DNA of 64,000 bases from Hortaea werneckii (Eukaryota > Ascomycota > Dothideomycetes > Mycosphaerellales > Teratosphaeriaceae). Of this stretch, positions 31,261-41,643 are shown in pieces. The notes under the pieces are model-generated. The model was not told the origin of the DNA. It saw only the letters and a list, made by a program, of their open reading frames with translations, and ran no database searches. The stretch spans positions 1 through 64,000 of the forward strand of contig JBAOKB010000030.1 of NCBI GenBank assembly GCA_037044905.1. Direction: 5' to 3'. Positions within the stretch are counted from its first letter, which is position 1, and every line of letters starts with the position of its first letter. Made by a program: the position numbers and the translations under genes.

Positions 31261-31768
31261 TGATTCGGAGGGTTGAGGCATGGAAAGGGAAGATTGCTTT
31301 AGGGTGCAAGATTGTAAACCACGTCGTTGTAGAAGGTACATCAGGAATTGGTGCTAGCCTCCATGGCATTGGAGCAATGGTTCGAAAATTACGGAAGATT
31401 CCACTCAATGAGTTCACGCAAATTTGATACGCCTCGGGTCGTAAGCTAAATGCTTTTTCGTTATTACAGAGAGGCCACGCATCCTCCAGCTTCTCTCCCT
31501 CTCTTTCTCTCTCTCGGCAGTTTAGGTGGTTCAAATGTAGTAAATACTCGGATGTCGGCATCAGTACGCAGAGTCGGAGCCGAACCATTGCATCCAGGTC
31601 TGTGCTTTACATAGTTCACCGGCTAGGGTAACGCTTATCTTGCTGCATCTTGCTGGCTCTCCACTCTTTTGCGGCCGGGAAGATCTTCAAGGATTCCCGA
31701 CGGACGGTACACATCCTGTTCTCTTTCAATGCCGTACGAAAACCGCTGTCCCACCAAATGCTCTGGTT
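31261..31768. other. Intergenic, 508 bp
   Basis: 3' flank of the BTB gene and promoter of the MFS gene, with a short CTCTCT pyrimidine stretch near 31496-31514. Confidence 0.4.
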
Positions 31769-33523
31769 ATGCAGGATCATGAGCGTCGTGAAAGCAACGT
31801 CGAGTCGGCGAACCTCGAAGCAGCGCGCTCTCACGATGATAAGCAGCACCAACACGCCGCAGAAGATGTCCAGAATAGCAGCAGCGCTGAGTCTTCGATA
31901 GCCGAACGACCTAAATCTGAAGAAACATCCAACAAACGATCGATATGGCGACGAACCTACGATACAATCTACTGGACGCCACCGCACTTACGATGGAATC
32001 CAGACAATCCCCCCACCTTCTCCATGGGCCTCAACATCCTCTTCGGCTTCGCAGGCGCCTTCACGGTGGCGAATCTTTACTACAACCATCCCATCCTGAA
32101 CATCCTGGCCGACGACTTTGGCGTCCCGTATGAGAAGGTGTCGGAGATTCCGACGCTGGCGCAAGCCGGGTATGCGGCGGGGTTGCTGTTCCTGTGCCCG
32201 TTGGGCGATATGCTGGAGCGGCGACCGTTCGTGTTGACGCTGGTTTTTTTCACGGCTTCGACGAGTATTGGGCTGGCGACCACGAACTCGATCGCCGTCT
32301 TCTCCGCCATCCAGTTTATTACGGCCGTTTCGACCGTGACGCCCCAGCTTATGCTGCCGCTGGTTGGCGACCTGGCACCACCCAAGCGCAGAGCGGCGGC
32401 TATGTCTATCGTCGTCTCTGGTCTAATGCTTGGGATCCTCATTGCAAGACTGCTGTCTGGTATAATGACACAGTATGTATCCTGGCGATACGTCTACTGG
32501 CTCTCCGTGGCGCTGCAATACCTCATCTTCATTGGCCTATGGTTCTTCATGCCCGACTATCCCGCGACCAACACAGCCGGCATGGCATATCCAAAGGTCC
32601 TCTGGTCGATACTGGTCATGCTGACCAAACATCCCGTGCTGGTCCAAGCTTGCGCCATCTCCTTCTTCACCTCCGCAACCTTCACGAACTTCTGGACTGT
32701 CTTGACGTTCCTGCTTGCGGGGGAGCCGTACAACTACGACCCAGTCACGATTGGTCTTTTCGCCCTGGTAGGGATAGCTAGCATGCTACTTGGACCGTTC
32801 TATGCTCGTCTCGTAATCGACCGATTCGTGCCGCACTTCTCCGTCCTGCTGGGCCTCTTCTACTGTCTGGTGGGTATCTCGATAGGCACATACACCGGTA
32901 CCATCACCGTCGCGGGCCCGATCATCCAGGCTTTCGTCAACGACTTTGGCATGCAGACGTCGCAGATCGCAAATCGCTCGGCGATCTTTTCCGTGGAGCC
33001 CAAGGGTCGGAATAGGGTTAACACGGCTTTTATGGTGGCCACCTTTTGTGGTCAGCTGGTTGGTACGTCTGTGGGCGCCAATCTATATGCGAAAGGCGGC
33101 TGGATAGCGAGCGGAAGTTACAGCATGGGCAGTATTGGTATGGCGCTGCTTTTCACCATGGTACGGGGTCCATGGGAGGAAGGCTGGTTTGGCTGGCATG
33201 GTGGATTTAGTATCAAGAAGCAATCCAGAGAGAGCGCGGATGGCAAGGACAACAAGCAGCAAGAGGGAAGCAAGGAGCAGAGCGAACAACAGCCTTCTGC
33301 CGAAGCTCAAGTCGATGTAGAGAAAGGCGAGAAGCGGCATCATGACCAGCATGAGCACAACCATGGTGCTGATGACCAAGAGGCTGTCAACGAGACAGAT
33401 GCAGAGAAGGCGTTGGAGATGCGTGCTGCGCATGATGGCAGCGCGGTCGACGGTACAGCGTCGAACAAAAGCAGGAAAACGGATCAGATCGAGCCAGTAG
33501 CGCCACAGGATCCTCAGGCTTGA
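31769..33523 (+). CDS. MFS transporter (12-helix type, efflux-like)
   Basis: A 584-aa intronless membrane protein. An acidic/His-rich cytosolic N-terminus of ~75 residues precedes helices starting FSMGLNILFGFAGAFTVANLYYNHPIL. The motif-A-like loop is GDMLERRPFVL (after the second helix). The segment GDLAPPKRRAAAMSIVVSGLMLGIL matches the conserved fourth-to-fifth helix region of the bacterial-type drug/sugar efflux MFS group. Roughly twelve hydrophobic helices can be counted up to MALLFTMVRG. The tail is a long hydrophilic His/Glu/Lys-rich segment with HHDQHEHNHGADDQ. Substrate unknown. The frame is open to 31640, but the first ATG is at 31769. Confidence 0.88.
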   Translation: MQDHERRESNVESANLEAARSHDDKQHQHAAEDVQNSSSAESSIAERPKSEETSNKRSIWRRTYDTIYWTPPHLRWNPDNPPTFSMGLNILFGFAGAFTVANLYYNHPILNILADDFGVPYEKVSEIPTLAQAGYAAGLLFLCPLGDMLERRPFVLTLVFFTASTSIGLATTNSIAVFSAIQFITAVSTVTPQLMLPLVGDLAPPKRRAAAMSIVVSGLMLGILIARLLSGIMTQYVSWRYVYWLSVALQYLIFIGLWFFMPDYPATNTAGMAYPKVLWSILVMLTKHPVLVQACAISFFTSATFTNFWTVLTFLLAGEPYNYDPVTIGLFALVGIASMLLGPFYARLVIDRFVPHFSVLLGLFYCLVGISIGTYTGTITVAGPIIQAFVNDFGMQTSQIANRSAIFSVEPKGRNRVNTAFMVATFCGQLVGTSVGANLYAKGGWIASGSYSMGSIGMALLFTMVRGPWEEGWFGWHGGFSIKKQSRESADGKDNKQQEGSKEQSEQQPSAEAQVDVEKGEKRHHDQHEHNHGADDQEAVNETDAEKALEMRAAHDGSAVDGTASNKSRKTDQIEPVAPQDPQA

Positions 33524-34256
33524 TGTTTTTACGGTTTCTTAGGGATATATAGCGCGGCGCTGAGGGTATATACCAATGGATTTTATATAGCGAGGGCTGT
33601 TCATCAGTTTCAACGAAAATCCTTCTAATCATTGGAATTGAGATCTGTTGGCACAGCTTCCACTCCGGCTGCCATGCATTATTTCCCCTTGTCTCTACTG
33701 CTGGTCTATACAATGCCGCCCGTTCTGACTTGACACCTGGTTGCAGAACAAGGTAGCACAGTAATTCACGAGGAAAACTGAGATACCCAGAAAGCGGATC
33801 AGCGACACCGAGCAAATGCATTAAGCAATGATTTGCTAGCACGCCAGTCTAATCTAGTAATAACTATCGATAGATGGCCATGATCAAGAATGGTACACAC
33901 CAATATCACGTTTGGTGAGATGCCAAATCGGTACCACAAAGCCAGCAAGTGCTTGGTGTAGAAAACGAGTGATGGAGCTGACTCTCCACAGGCAAGGTCT
34001 GGTTGAAAAAGCTATAACCACATGAGGAGCCAACAAGCGCGAGGACTGATTGACAAACACGTTCAACCATTAAAGTAGTTTTACTGCCGTGATCTATGCA
34101 GCTCGACAGCATCAGCCTTCAGCTCATTAAACATTATCATTACACATAATACCCTTCGTTCGCGCTGCGAATTGAAAACCAGCCACACCAATCGGCTTCA
34201 TATTTACCACCACTACCACCCCTTCGCCGCTTCGTCTTGAGCATTCATCTCCTCTC
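33524..34256. other. Intergenic, 733 bp
   Basis: This lies between convergent genes (MFS plus, small membrane protein minus). Balanced composition; no gene seen. Confidence 0.4.
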
Positions 34257-35113
34257 TTACTGTGCCTTCCTCTCTCTCTTCCGCAAAGCCAGCGCGGCAA
34301 GAACCAGATAAGCGATGTATCTGTCGGACAATCCATGATCAGTTTTAAGAGCTCAAACTCCGCCCCACATGGAAGCATGACTAGCCGCCATGAAGCACCT
34401 CACGAAGCAGATTGAGGTAGGTGGAAAATGGGGACAAGAAACTCACGAGCAAATCGTCGCCGAAGCAATATAGGGCACCACACCCGTCAAATCTCCACCC
34501 GCCACATCCGCATGCCGGAGCGCAAAGGGACACCAAGCTCGCGTACTGTTGCCCAGACTATAGTCCTGCGCCAGCTCCCAGGAACAGGTGCCCGTTAGTC
34601 CTAGCTGGAGGATCCAGAGGCCGAGACCGAGGGAGGCGGAGAAGGTCATGCGGGGCGAGGTCTCGGAGAGTGGAGTCCTGCTAGAGAGGAAGAGACGGAG
34701 GGTTTCGTAGCTGGTGAGGACGGCGAGGAGGAGGGGGATCGTGCAGTAGAAGAAGAAGAGTTGGCTGTTATCACGGGGGTGTCTTGCGTTAGTATAGGAC
34801 TTAGAAGATGGTGTGGAGGATGAACTGAAATCCTTCTTCTTCCTTGTCCCAACTAACTGGGGGCCATAGTGGTGATCTTAACGAGATTGAAGGGGTCTTT
34901 TCATTGTTTGGTAGATGGGTTGTCTTACGCTCCGTGTCCCGCGGCATTCTCATCGTCGCTCCTAGTATACCATACCCCATCTTCGAACCAGATATAGTCC
35001 ACAACGCCTGTGGCGACTGCCCCAAGGACGAAGTATGCGAGGTTGAAGAATGTTGTTATGGGCAGGATTGCCAATAGACCTAGGCGGAGCCGAGCGAGGA
35101 TGTCGTCTTCCAT
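34257..35113 (-). CDS. Polytopic membrane protein, 188 aa
   Basis: Three exons, 35113-34929, 34764-34447 and 34320-34257, with matching phases: GHGA|QLFFFY across the 164-nt intron, and ATIC-S|YIAYL across a 126-nt intron. The protein MEDDILARLRLGLLAILP has a helix LLAILPITTFFNLAYFVLGAVATG, a charged loop (WFEDGVWYTRSDDEN), then LFFFYCTIPLLLAVLTSYETL, then FSASLGLGLWILQLGLTGTC. It ends with YIAYLVLAALAL and a basic KRERKAQ tail. That is four membrane spans with a short basic C-terminus. No family recognised. Splice phases and branch sites (TACTAAC in the first intron) make the model firm, while the function is open. Confidence 0.75.
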
Positions 35114-36450
35114 TAGATGATGGGTTTCCTAGTGAGTGTACAGGAAGGTTGTTAATAATACACGGTCACCAGGGTCGAAGAGTGGAGTCGGTGAGACTGT
35201 TATCCAAAGACGCGGAGCGCAATGCAGATATACTGGAATTTCTTGTTGACCGATCAGGATCAAGAACTCGGGACCATTAAATTCGTCCTGTCAAAGTCGC
35301 AAAGAAAGAGTATGAGTTACTTCTTCAAACAGCCAATGTTCAATCGCTTGGATCTTCTACTGCCGCTGCCATTGTACTTAGACTCAGCCAAGTCAACGCG
35401 AAGGATGTTACTTTACGAGAGGCTGTGCACCTGTGTAGCCTCATTCCTTTTCAGCGACTAATGCCAGCTATTTGCGTTAACTACTTAAGGCGTCCATAAT
35501 GCTACGCAGGGTCTTAACGACTTGCGAGCACCTACCAATCCTTACCGCATGAATAACACCAATGGGCTTACTGCAAAAGCAATTGCCTGTCTCGGGTGTA
35601 ACTGCATCCGGAGCTATAAGGATTAGTAGGGTAGTGATCAACAACCAAGCTGCCCATCGTCATGAAGGAAGTGGTGGGAGGACGGGACAAGAAAAGCCAA
35701 GAGGCGGAGGGTGAGGCTATCAACTGCTACACTGCCCCAAGCTCTCCCAATGACGATGGAGAAGCGCGCTTAAGGATGCACCGAGGACGATGCACGGGGA
35801 CTACGACATCTGAGGGACAACTACAATATCAACACGAATAGCGAAATCTCCATGTCAAACTTGCTGAGGAGAGAGACAATTACTTGACAGGATCGCCTAG
35901 ACGCGATCGCTACTCGAATTAGGGCAGGAAAGGGCACCCCTTCACTTAAAGTTGACGCGAAATCCTGCTACCGCAATACTGGGGCGAATCAACGATGTAG
36001 AAACAACCGAAAGATTACACGTCCAGAACAAAGCAAGTTCTAGATAGAATACATCTGAACTGTCCCTCGTCGCTGTAGCAACGGACCTTGAGTTTCGATC
36101 TTCCGGCATCGTGTTTTCGTGATAACACAGCAAAGCCCTATATATTGGCTCTTGCCACATTGAGATCATCTGTCGTTGTTCTGCTCCTAATTCCAAGATC
36201 CCGGGATAGTCTGTGGGTGTTGTGTTACAATGAAGTCCTTTCTGTTGGCCCTCACTCCATCGCCATGATTAATGATCTTTCTTTATCCGACTTGAATCTC
36301 GGTGTTACCTTATTAGCGCTAGTATAAGAAAGTCCTATGCGGTAGCCTATGCTCCATTAAAGTGTTTAAAGGTCATTCTGCTCCTAATTCTTTAAGTTAT
36401 CTTCACAGAAAGGGGACGCTGTAGTTCCTCCGCTATAGCAATCCTTGCGC
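35114..36450. other. Intergenic, 1.3 kb
   Basis: Upstream flank of the membrane-protein gene, then downstream flank of the biotin ligase gene. Short frames only. A 14-nt motif TTCTGCTCCTAATT occurs twice (near 36178 and 36373), about 195 nt apart. No other structure was recognised. Confidence 0.4.
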
Positions 36451-38526
36451 CTAAATCTTCCTCCTGACCAGCCCCTTCAAGAAGTCGAAACTATTACTAT
36501 CACTCTGCAAGACCCACCTCTTCCCTGTTTCGCGATCCTCCCACCCCAACTCCTCGGCAATCAAGAGTCCCCAATCCCTTGTGATCCCTTTAACCCTCGC
36601 CTTCACGCCGCCTTCGTTCTCCAACGTGACGATCTGCTCCGAATGCAGCCAGGATCGGAGATACATGTCCTCAAACACCGTATCCCATCCCGTGCGACAG
36701 AATCGGGCGTACATAGTCTCGATTTGGGCCAGCACGCCCGCGAAAAGTTTCTCAACTGTCAAGGGCGGAAGACCAATTTTCTTGGCCAGCAGCGAGAGCG
36801 AAGTAGTTGGAGCCGCGTTCGCGACGTTTAACCCGATTCCGAGGACTAAGGTGTAATCGCCCCCGGAATAGGAGGAATTGACCAGGATCCCCCCGATCTT
36901 GATGTATTGCTCCTGCTCGCCGCCCGGGATGGTCGGATCCAGGGCGTAGATGTCGTTGGGCCATTTGAGCTTGACGGGGAGGGCTTTATAGGCGCCGGTG
37001 GGGTTTTCGTAGGACTGGATGGCGGACACGATGGCGAGACCCGCGAGGTACTGGATGAAGACTACCGGAGCGGAGTTGGAGATGGCGAGGCTGTGGCGCA
37101 GGACGGTGGAAAACATGAGTTGGCCTGGGGGAGAGACCCAGGCGTTGGTACCGCGGCCGCGAGCGGCGATTTGGGTGGTGGCGGTTGCGGTGAAGCCGGT
37201 GGGCAGGTTGTTAAGGAGACTGAGGTTTTTCTCGAGAAGGGTAGATGTGCTGGTTACCACTTCGCCGTAGAGGAGGTTAGTGCCAAAGATATGCTCGGAT
37301 TCGCGGTGTTCAGGTTGGGCATTGTAGTGTTTGAGGTTGGCGTAGAAGGCATGATGGTTGAAATAAGGTGTCTCCTTGATATCGGGCAGGGCGGTCTCGT
37401 GGGGGACAAGATGTTTAGGCAGGGCGTCGTAGTCGATGAGCAGATCTCCTTGCTGTTTTGAAGTCTGTTGATCGTCGGACTTGTCGGTTCCTGCTGTGGG
37501 TAGTGCATCTTTCACATTTCCCATAGCGAAGCGTCCGTGCTGCTCAAGAATGAAAGTATCGTTTTCGCCTTTGATGATCTCGCGTCCATCTTCCCCTTTA
37601 CTGATGATGCCCGCTTCCTGCCATCCCTGCAGCAGATCGCTGGCGCCTCCATATCGTGCGGACGATATATGTAGCCGTGAAAGTGAAGGCGTTCCCTCGG
37701 TCTGCTGATTGATTTCTAAGCCCAACTTGATAAGACAAGCCTTCATAAAATCCATCCTCTGCTTCTCATCCTGCTTCAACGCCGCCACAACAGCAGGGTA
37801 GTCTTGATGTCCGGACGGTTCGAACGTATTCAAATTATGCCCAGAAAACTCAGGATGAGGGCCCGTAAGCAACACACCTCCCTCTCCGACCTTGCAATAC
37901 ACCACCGCGGCATCACCACCTTCGCACGCCAAACTATCGACATACCTCGCCAACACCTCCACATCGTTCCTCTTCAGCTTCTCCGCATCCACAAACACCC
38001 CTCCGCCATTATAATACGTGCGAAACCTCCCCGGCACCGCACCACCGCCAGCCGCAAGCGATTCCTTACAAACATCCAATTCGACCGCCTTGGCTCCTGC
38101 TTCCGAATGGTACACGAACCCCTCAAAAGCCAGGCCCCTACACGTGCCTGGGAAGAACCCCAACTCCCTGCCCCCCGCAACCTCCATCCCCTTCTTCCCC
38201 ACCTCCCACTCGCACCGCCCACACCCATAGTAACCCCCCGCGCAGAGACCGAGGTATTTGCCACCCATCTGAACATACTGCTTAATGCGACGGTTACCCT
38301 CGCCGTTGAGCGTACGACAGTAACCCATATCCGCGCCGCCGGGCATGACGAGAAGGGCGCATGAAGTCGTCCAGGGTTCCTTGAGGAGCTGGTCGGCGGT
38401 GATGGTGAGAACGGCGTAGTGGGGTCCAAGGAGGCGGCGGAGGGACCATGTCGCGTGGCGGACGGAGTCCGTCGTACTACCCGGGCCGGCGTAAATGAGC
38501 ACGTTGATTTTGCGGTTGGTGGCCAT
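36451..38526 (-). CDS. BPL1: Biotin--protein ligase (holocarboxylase synthetase)
   Basis: A 691-aa cytosolic enzyme that activates biotin with ATP and attaches it to carboxylases such as acetyl-CoA and pyruvate carboxylase. The N-terminal ~270 residues form the glutamine-amidotransferase-like BPL_N domain: NVLIYAGPGSTTDSVRH, LLVMPGGADMGYCRTLNG, KYLGLCAGGYYGC (the nucleophile-type cysteine). The C-terminal half is the catalytic BPL/LplA fold: ATTQIAARGRGTNAWVSPPG is the biotinyl-AMP loop (GRGxxxWxSPxG), LKWPNDIYAL is the WPND biotin-site motif, and IKIGGILVNSSYSGGDYTLVLGIGLNV follows. A BPL_C domain ends the protein (RDWGLLIAEEL). The ATG at 38526 encodes the conserved start; the frame extends 30 codons upstream. 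Intronless. Confidence 0.95.
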   Translation of the reverse strand: MATNRKINVLIYAGPGSTTDSVRHATWSLRRLLGPHYAVLTITADQLLKEPWTTSCALLVMPGGADMGYCRTLNGEGNRRIKQYVQMGGKYLGLCAGGYYGCGRCEWEVGKKGMEVAGGRELGFFPGTCRGLAFEGFVYHSEAGAKAVELDVCKESLAAGGGAVPGRFRTYYNGGGVFVDAEKLKRNDVEVLARYVDSLACEGGDAAVVYCKVGEGGVLLTGPHPEFSGHNLNTFEPSGHQDYPAVVAALKQDEKQRMDFMKACLIKLGLEINQQTEGTPSLSRLHISSARYGGASDLLQGWQEAGIISKGEDGREIIKGENDTFILEQHGRFAMGNVKDALPTAGTDKSDDQQTSKQQGDLLIDYDALPKHLVPHETALPDIKETPYFNHHAFYANLKHYNAQPEHRESEHIFGTNLLYGEVVTSTSTLLEKNLSLLNNLPTGFTATATTQIAARGRGTNAWVSPPGQLMFSTVLRHSLAISNSAPVVFIQYLAGLAIVSAIQSYENPTGAYKALPVKLKWPNDIYALDPTIPGGEQEQYIKIGGILVNSSYSGGDYTLVLGIGLNVANAAPTTSLSLLAKKIGLPPLTVEKLFAGVLAQIETMYARFCRTGWDTVFEDMYLRSWLHSEQIVTLENEGGVKARVKGITRDWGLLIAEELGWEDRETGKRWVLQSDSNSFDFLKGLVRRKI

Positions 38527-39450
38527 GATTGGGGGGATGTGTGGCGAGGTGGTCTGTGCGTCCGAGGGTTTTTGGTTTCCCGGTTTCTGGGAGCAGCTGG
38601 GTTGACTTTGAAGCAATTCAAGTGTCGAGCGATTGATAATGTCGAATACAGAGCAGGATAAGCAGCGTACCGAGCAGGTTGAGGAGGATGATGAGCCTGA
38701 TGACTGGTGGGTTGTTGAATGGAGAGGATTCGAAATGGATTGCGGTAGCTGATCACGGAATCAGGGACAAGCGGATCTTCAGCACTGGCTGTTCCGGTAT
38801 AATATCCAGTCCTTGGGGTTTGCGATATTCCAGACCGGAAGAGCTGATGATACTCGATAGATGAGAATGCCAAGCTAAACGACTGCTTCTTCGAGAAGAA
38901 AGATTGGAGGGCGTGCAAGGACGAGGTAAGCGGATGGGGCGAAAGTGGGATGAATCACCTACCGATCTTCTCTCAGCCTACGTTCTTCCGATCACGATGA
39001 AGCGAAAAACCATTCTGACGCCGTGAGTAGATGGAAGCTTTTAAGCAATGCTGGAAGAGGCAGGGTAACGATCAACGGACGGAAGCAAAGGATGCGTAGG
39101 GTGGATGCATGGCGGGGATTGTGATGGCGTCTCTATTGTCAGACATACTGTACTCGCCTCTGTGATATTCGCATGTACGATCCAAATAGTCCTCTAAATT
39201 GCGACTCGCCTATTTTTGAGACTAGTCATGTTCCATTCACGAGTGAAAGAGAGAAAGTCACGAGATTTGCTGGTCATTTTCTGCGAGCTGACTTCTCCCG
39301 CGACCTCCTCGCGCCAGGAAGCTTGGGCCAGATCAGCTAGTCCAGCGCGTTACCCTGGAGCTTCAGTACGAGCTTCAGTACGACATGTAAATTATTACTT
39401 GGACCTCAATACTGTATCAGTCGTGCAGGCGAGATTCTGTTCGCCGTAAC
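38527..39450. other. Divergent intergenic region, 924 bp
   Basis: Promoter DNA between the biotin ligase gene (minus) and MGM101 (plus). A 15-nt AGCTTCAGTACGA(C/G) direct repeat occurs at about 39359-39384. Confidence 0.45.
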
Positions 39451-40419
39451 ATGCACGGCACAGCAGCAACCAAAAGAGCCGGCGCGAGCCTCATCTCCTT
39501 TCTCTCCTCATCTCCATGTAGAGTCGTAACGGAACAGAGCATCCGCCAACGAGCTGCTCTCTGCCCATATCGAACTATCACCTCCACCACTCGACACTGG
39601 CAGCAAGCGCCACAACCCACCGCCGCACAACCACGACAACCCTCGCAGCCCTCTCAACCCGATCACGAGCTCTCCCCCGACCCCGAACGCCTCCGCTCCC
39701 TGACCGACGGCCTCGCCGACCCTCCACCAACTCTCAGCGAAGATGAGAAGCAAGTAGACTGGACGCGGTCCTTCCACGGCTTATCTACGACGCCCTTCAC
39801 CGCCGAGCAAGCCGCCATCCTACAACAAGAGCTCAGCTACGATGATATCGAGATCAAACCGGACGGCATCATCTATCTGCCCGAGATCAAATACCGAAGG
39901 ATTCTGAATAAGGCTTTCGGGCCTGGTGGATGGGGACTAGCGCCGCGGGGGGAGACGATCGTTACGGGAAAAGTGGTCACGAGGGAGTATGGGTTGGTTT
40001 GTCACGGGAGGTAAGTCAATAACGAGCCCCATTAGCGACACGCGAGAGGGGGCCAGCCAGTCTAGCTCGGGCTCGCCTCCCATTTTCGCTCTCAGAAGGG
40101 TCACTAACCATGCCCATCCAGACTCGTAAGCATAGCCCGTGGCGAACAACAATACTTCGATCCGGACGGCGTCCCCACCGCGACCGAAGGCTGCAAATCC
40201 AACGCCCTGATGCGCTGCTGTAAGGACCTAGGCATCGCAAGCGAACTCTGGGATCCCCGTTTCATCCGTGGGTTTATGCGGGAAGCGGGCAAGGAGACTA
40301 TTGTGGAGCATGTGGTTAGCAAGAAGAGGAGGAAGCATTGGATGCGGAAGGATGATGAGGTCAGGTATCCGTATAAGGAGGTTGCGCCGCCGGCGCAGCA
40401 GCAGCAGGCGAGGAGATAG
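39451..40419 (+). CDS. MGM101: Mitochondrial genome maintenance protein Mgm101
   Basis: A Rad52-type single-strand annealing protein that maintains and repairs mitochondrial DNA. Two exons, 39451-40010 and 40122-40419, flank a 111-nt intron (GTAAGT ... CATCCAG), giving 285 aa. The N-terminus is an arginine/serine-rich mitochondrial presequence (MHGTAATKRAGASLISFLSS). A Pro/Gln linker follows. The core then starts DWTRSFHGLSTTPFTAEQAAIL and includes GIIYLPEIKYRRILNKAFGPGGWGLAPRG. After the intron comes RLVSIARGEQQYFDPDGVPTATEGCKSNALMRCCKDLGIASELWDP, the most conserved Mgm101 block with paired cysteines, and a basic end. Length and order agree with the family. Confidence 0.95.
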
Positions 40420-41643
40420 AGGGCGTGGTGTGGTGTTGTTGAGGGAAGCATTCTCAGGCTTGAGATAGGGAGGAATTCGACTTTTTATCTGCATGAGGAG
40501 AATTTGTAGCAAAACAGTGTTACACCTACCAAGGAAGACATGGGAGCGGAGACATGAGAAAGGGATTCATCGCACCCGTGTCCCTGTGTACAAATATCAT
40601 TCTATATGTAATTAAAGCGCAAAATCACCATTCTAAACGAAAAATCAAAAGAACTCGGAAACAACCTTAATGATCTTGACCAAGTGCGGACTGTCGTCAA
40701 AGGAGACTCTGCGCAAGTGCGTCGGATGGAGCAGATCCGGGTCACACGAGGCAAGTACACCCAGTTGGGCAAGAACGACACCCTGACTTCACCTCATCCC
40801 GATTCAGCACACCCTATAATCTGCAATCTGTAACCGGTCATGCGACGATTAAATCCATTTCGCATTGATGTGAAAACCTGGGAAGGTCAGTCTGCGACAA
40901 TCTACGGCCGCTGGGCGAATTGCTGCAACTCCCCGCTGCTGTAAGCTCGACATCTATCTAGTCGCACTCTAGTCAAAATCGACGTGGTGTCTCCAACACT
41001 CCTGATACCCATTTCATTCGATTCCCTTTGTGGACTTGAAAAGGCCTTTGGTTACTGTACTAGTATGTAGAAGCCGTTCCAAGTCAACAATGGACTCATG
41101 GGCCAGGACAACGCCGCTTTTGGAAGAAATAGACCCTAGACAACCCTAATCCGCAGGAAGTAAGCTTTAACTCGCATTTCAACTGCGCCTGGCCGATATT
41201 AAGACAGCATACTCATCTCCAGTGGAAGACAAACCGAGTGAGTTAAAGAGGAGTCGAAATTCTTGGCGCCAGACTCTCGGTGCTCTTAAGGATTCAGTGA
41301 CATGAACCGCTATATACATTGCTTAATTGGGAGCGACGGAAAACCGCTGTTGCGGTGATGTCGCAGAGAGTAAACTCATTCCTCCCAGTCTAGTTCATAG
41401 GGAAACAGTACATACGATGTGTAAATTTGTTATTGTAGTAGCGCCGTTGACCCTCATACCTCCCAGTCCAGTATTGTACCTTGTAAAGACCCCTCCCGAG
41501 AACGCCACCGCAAATGCAACAGGCGCACGCAGATACAACAAGAATAGAAGGACATGATGAACGCCTATGGTAAACTTTGCATTGCTTTTCTTTCACGCAA
41601 TATCACCTATACTTGTACTCGCACTCGCACTCGGCAAGGCCGA
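40420..41643. other. Intergenic, 1.2 kb, convergent genes
   Basis: 3' flanks of MGM101 and the Sip5 gene. Only short frames occur, none with family features, and no RNA gene was recognised. Confidence 0.4.

Noticed and set aside
41390..41596. A possible further 3' exon for the Sip5 gene (donor GTGAGT after HGGV).
   Set aside because: The added sequence is Cys/Tyr-rich with no family match; the existing end is compatible with Sip5 proteins.
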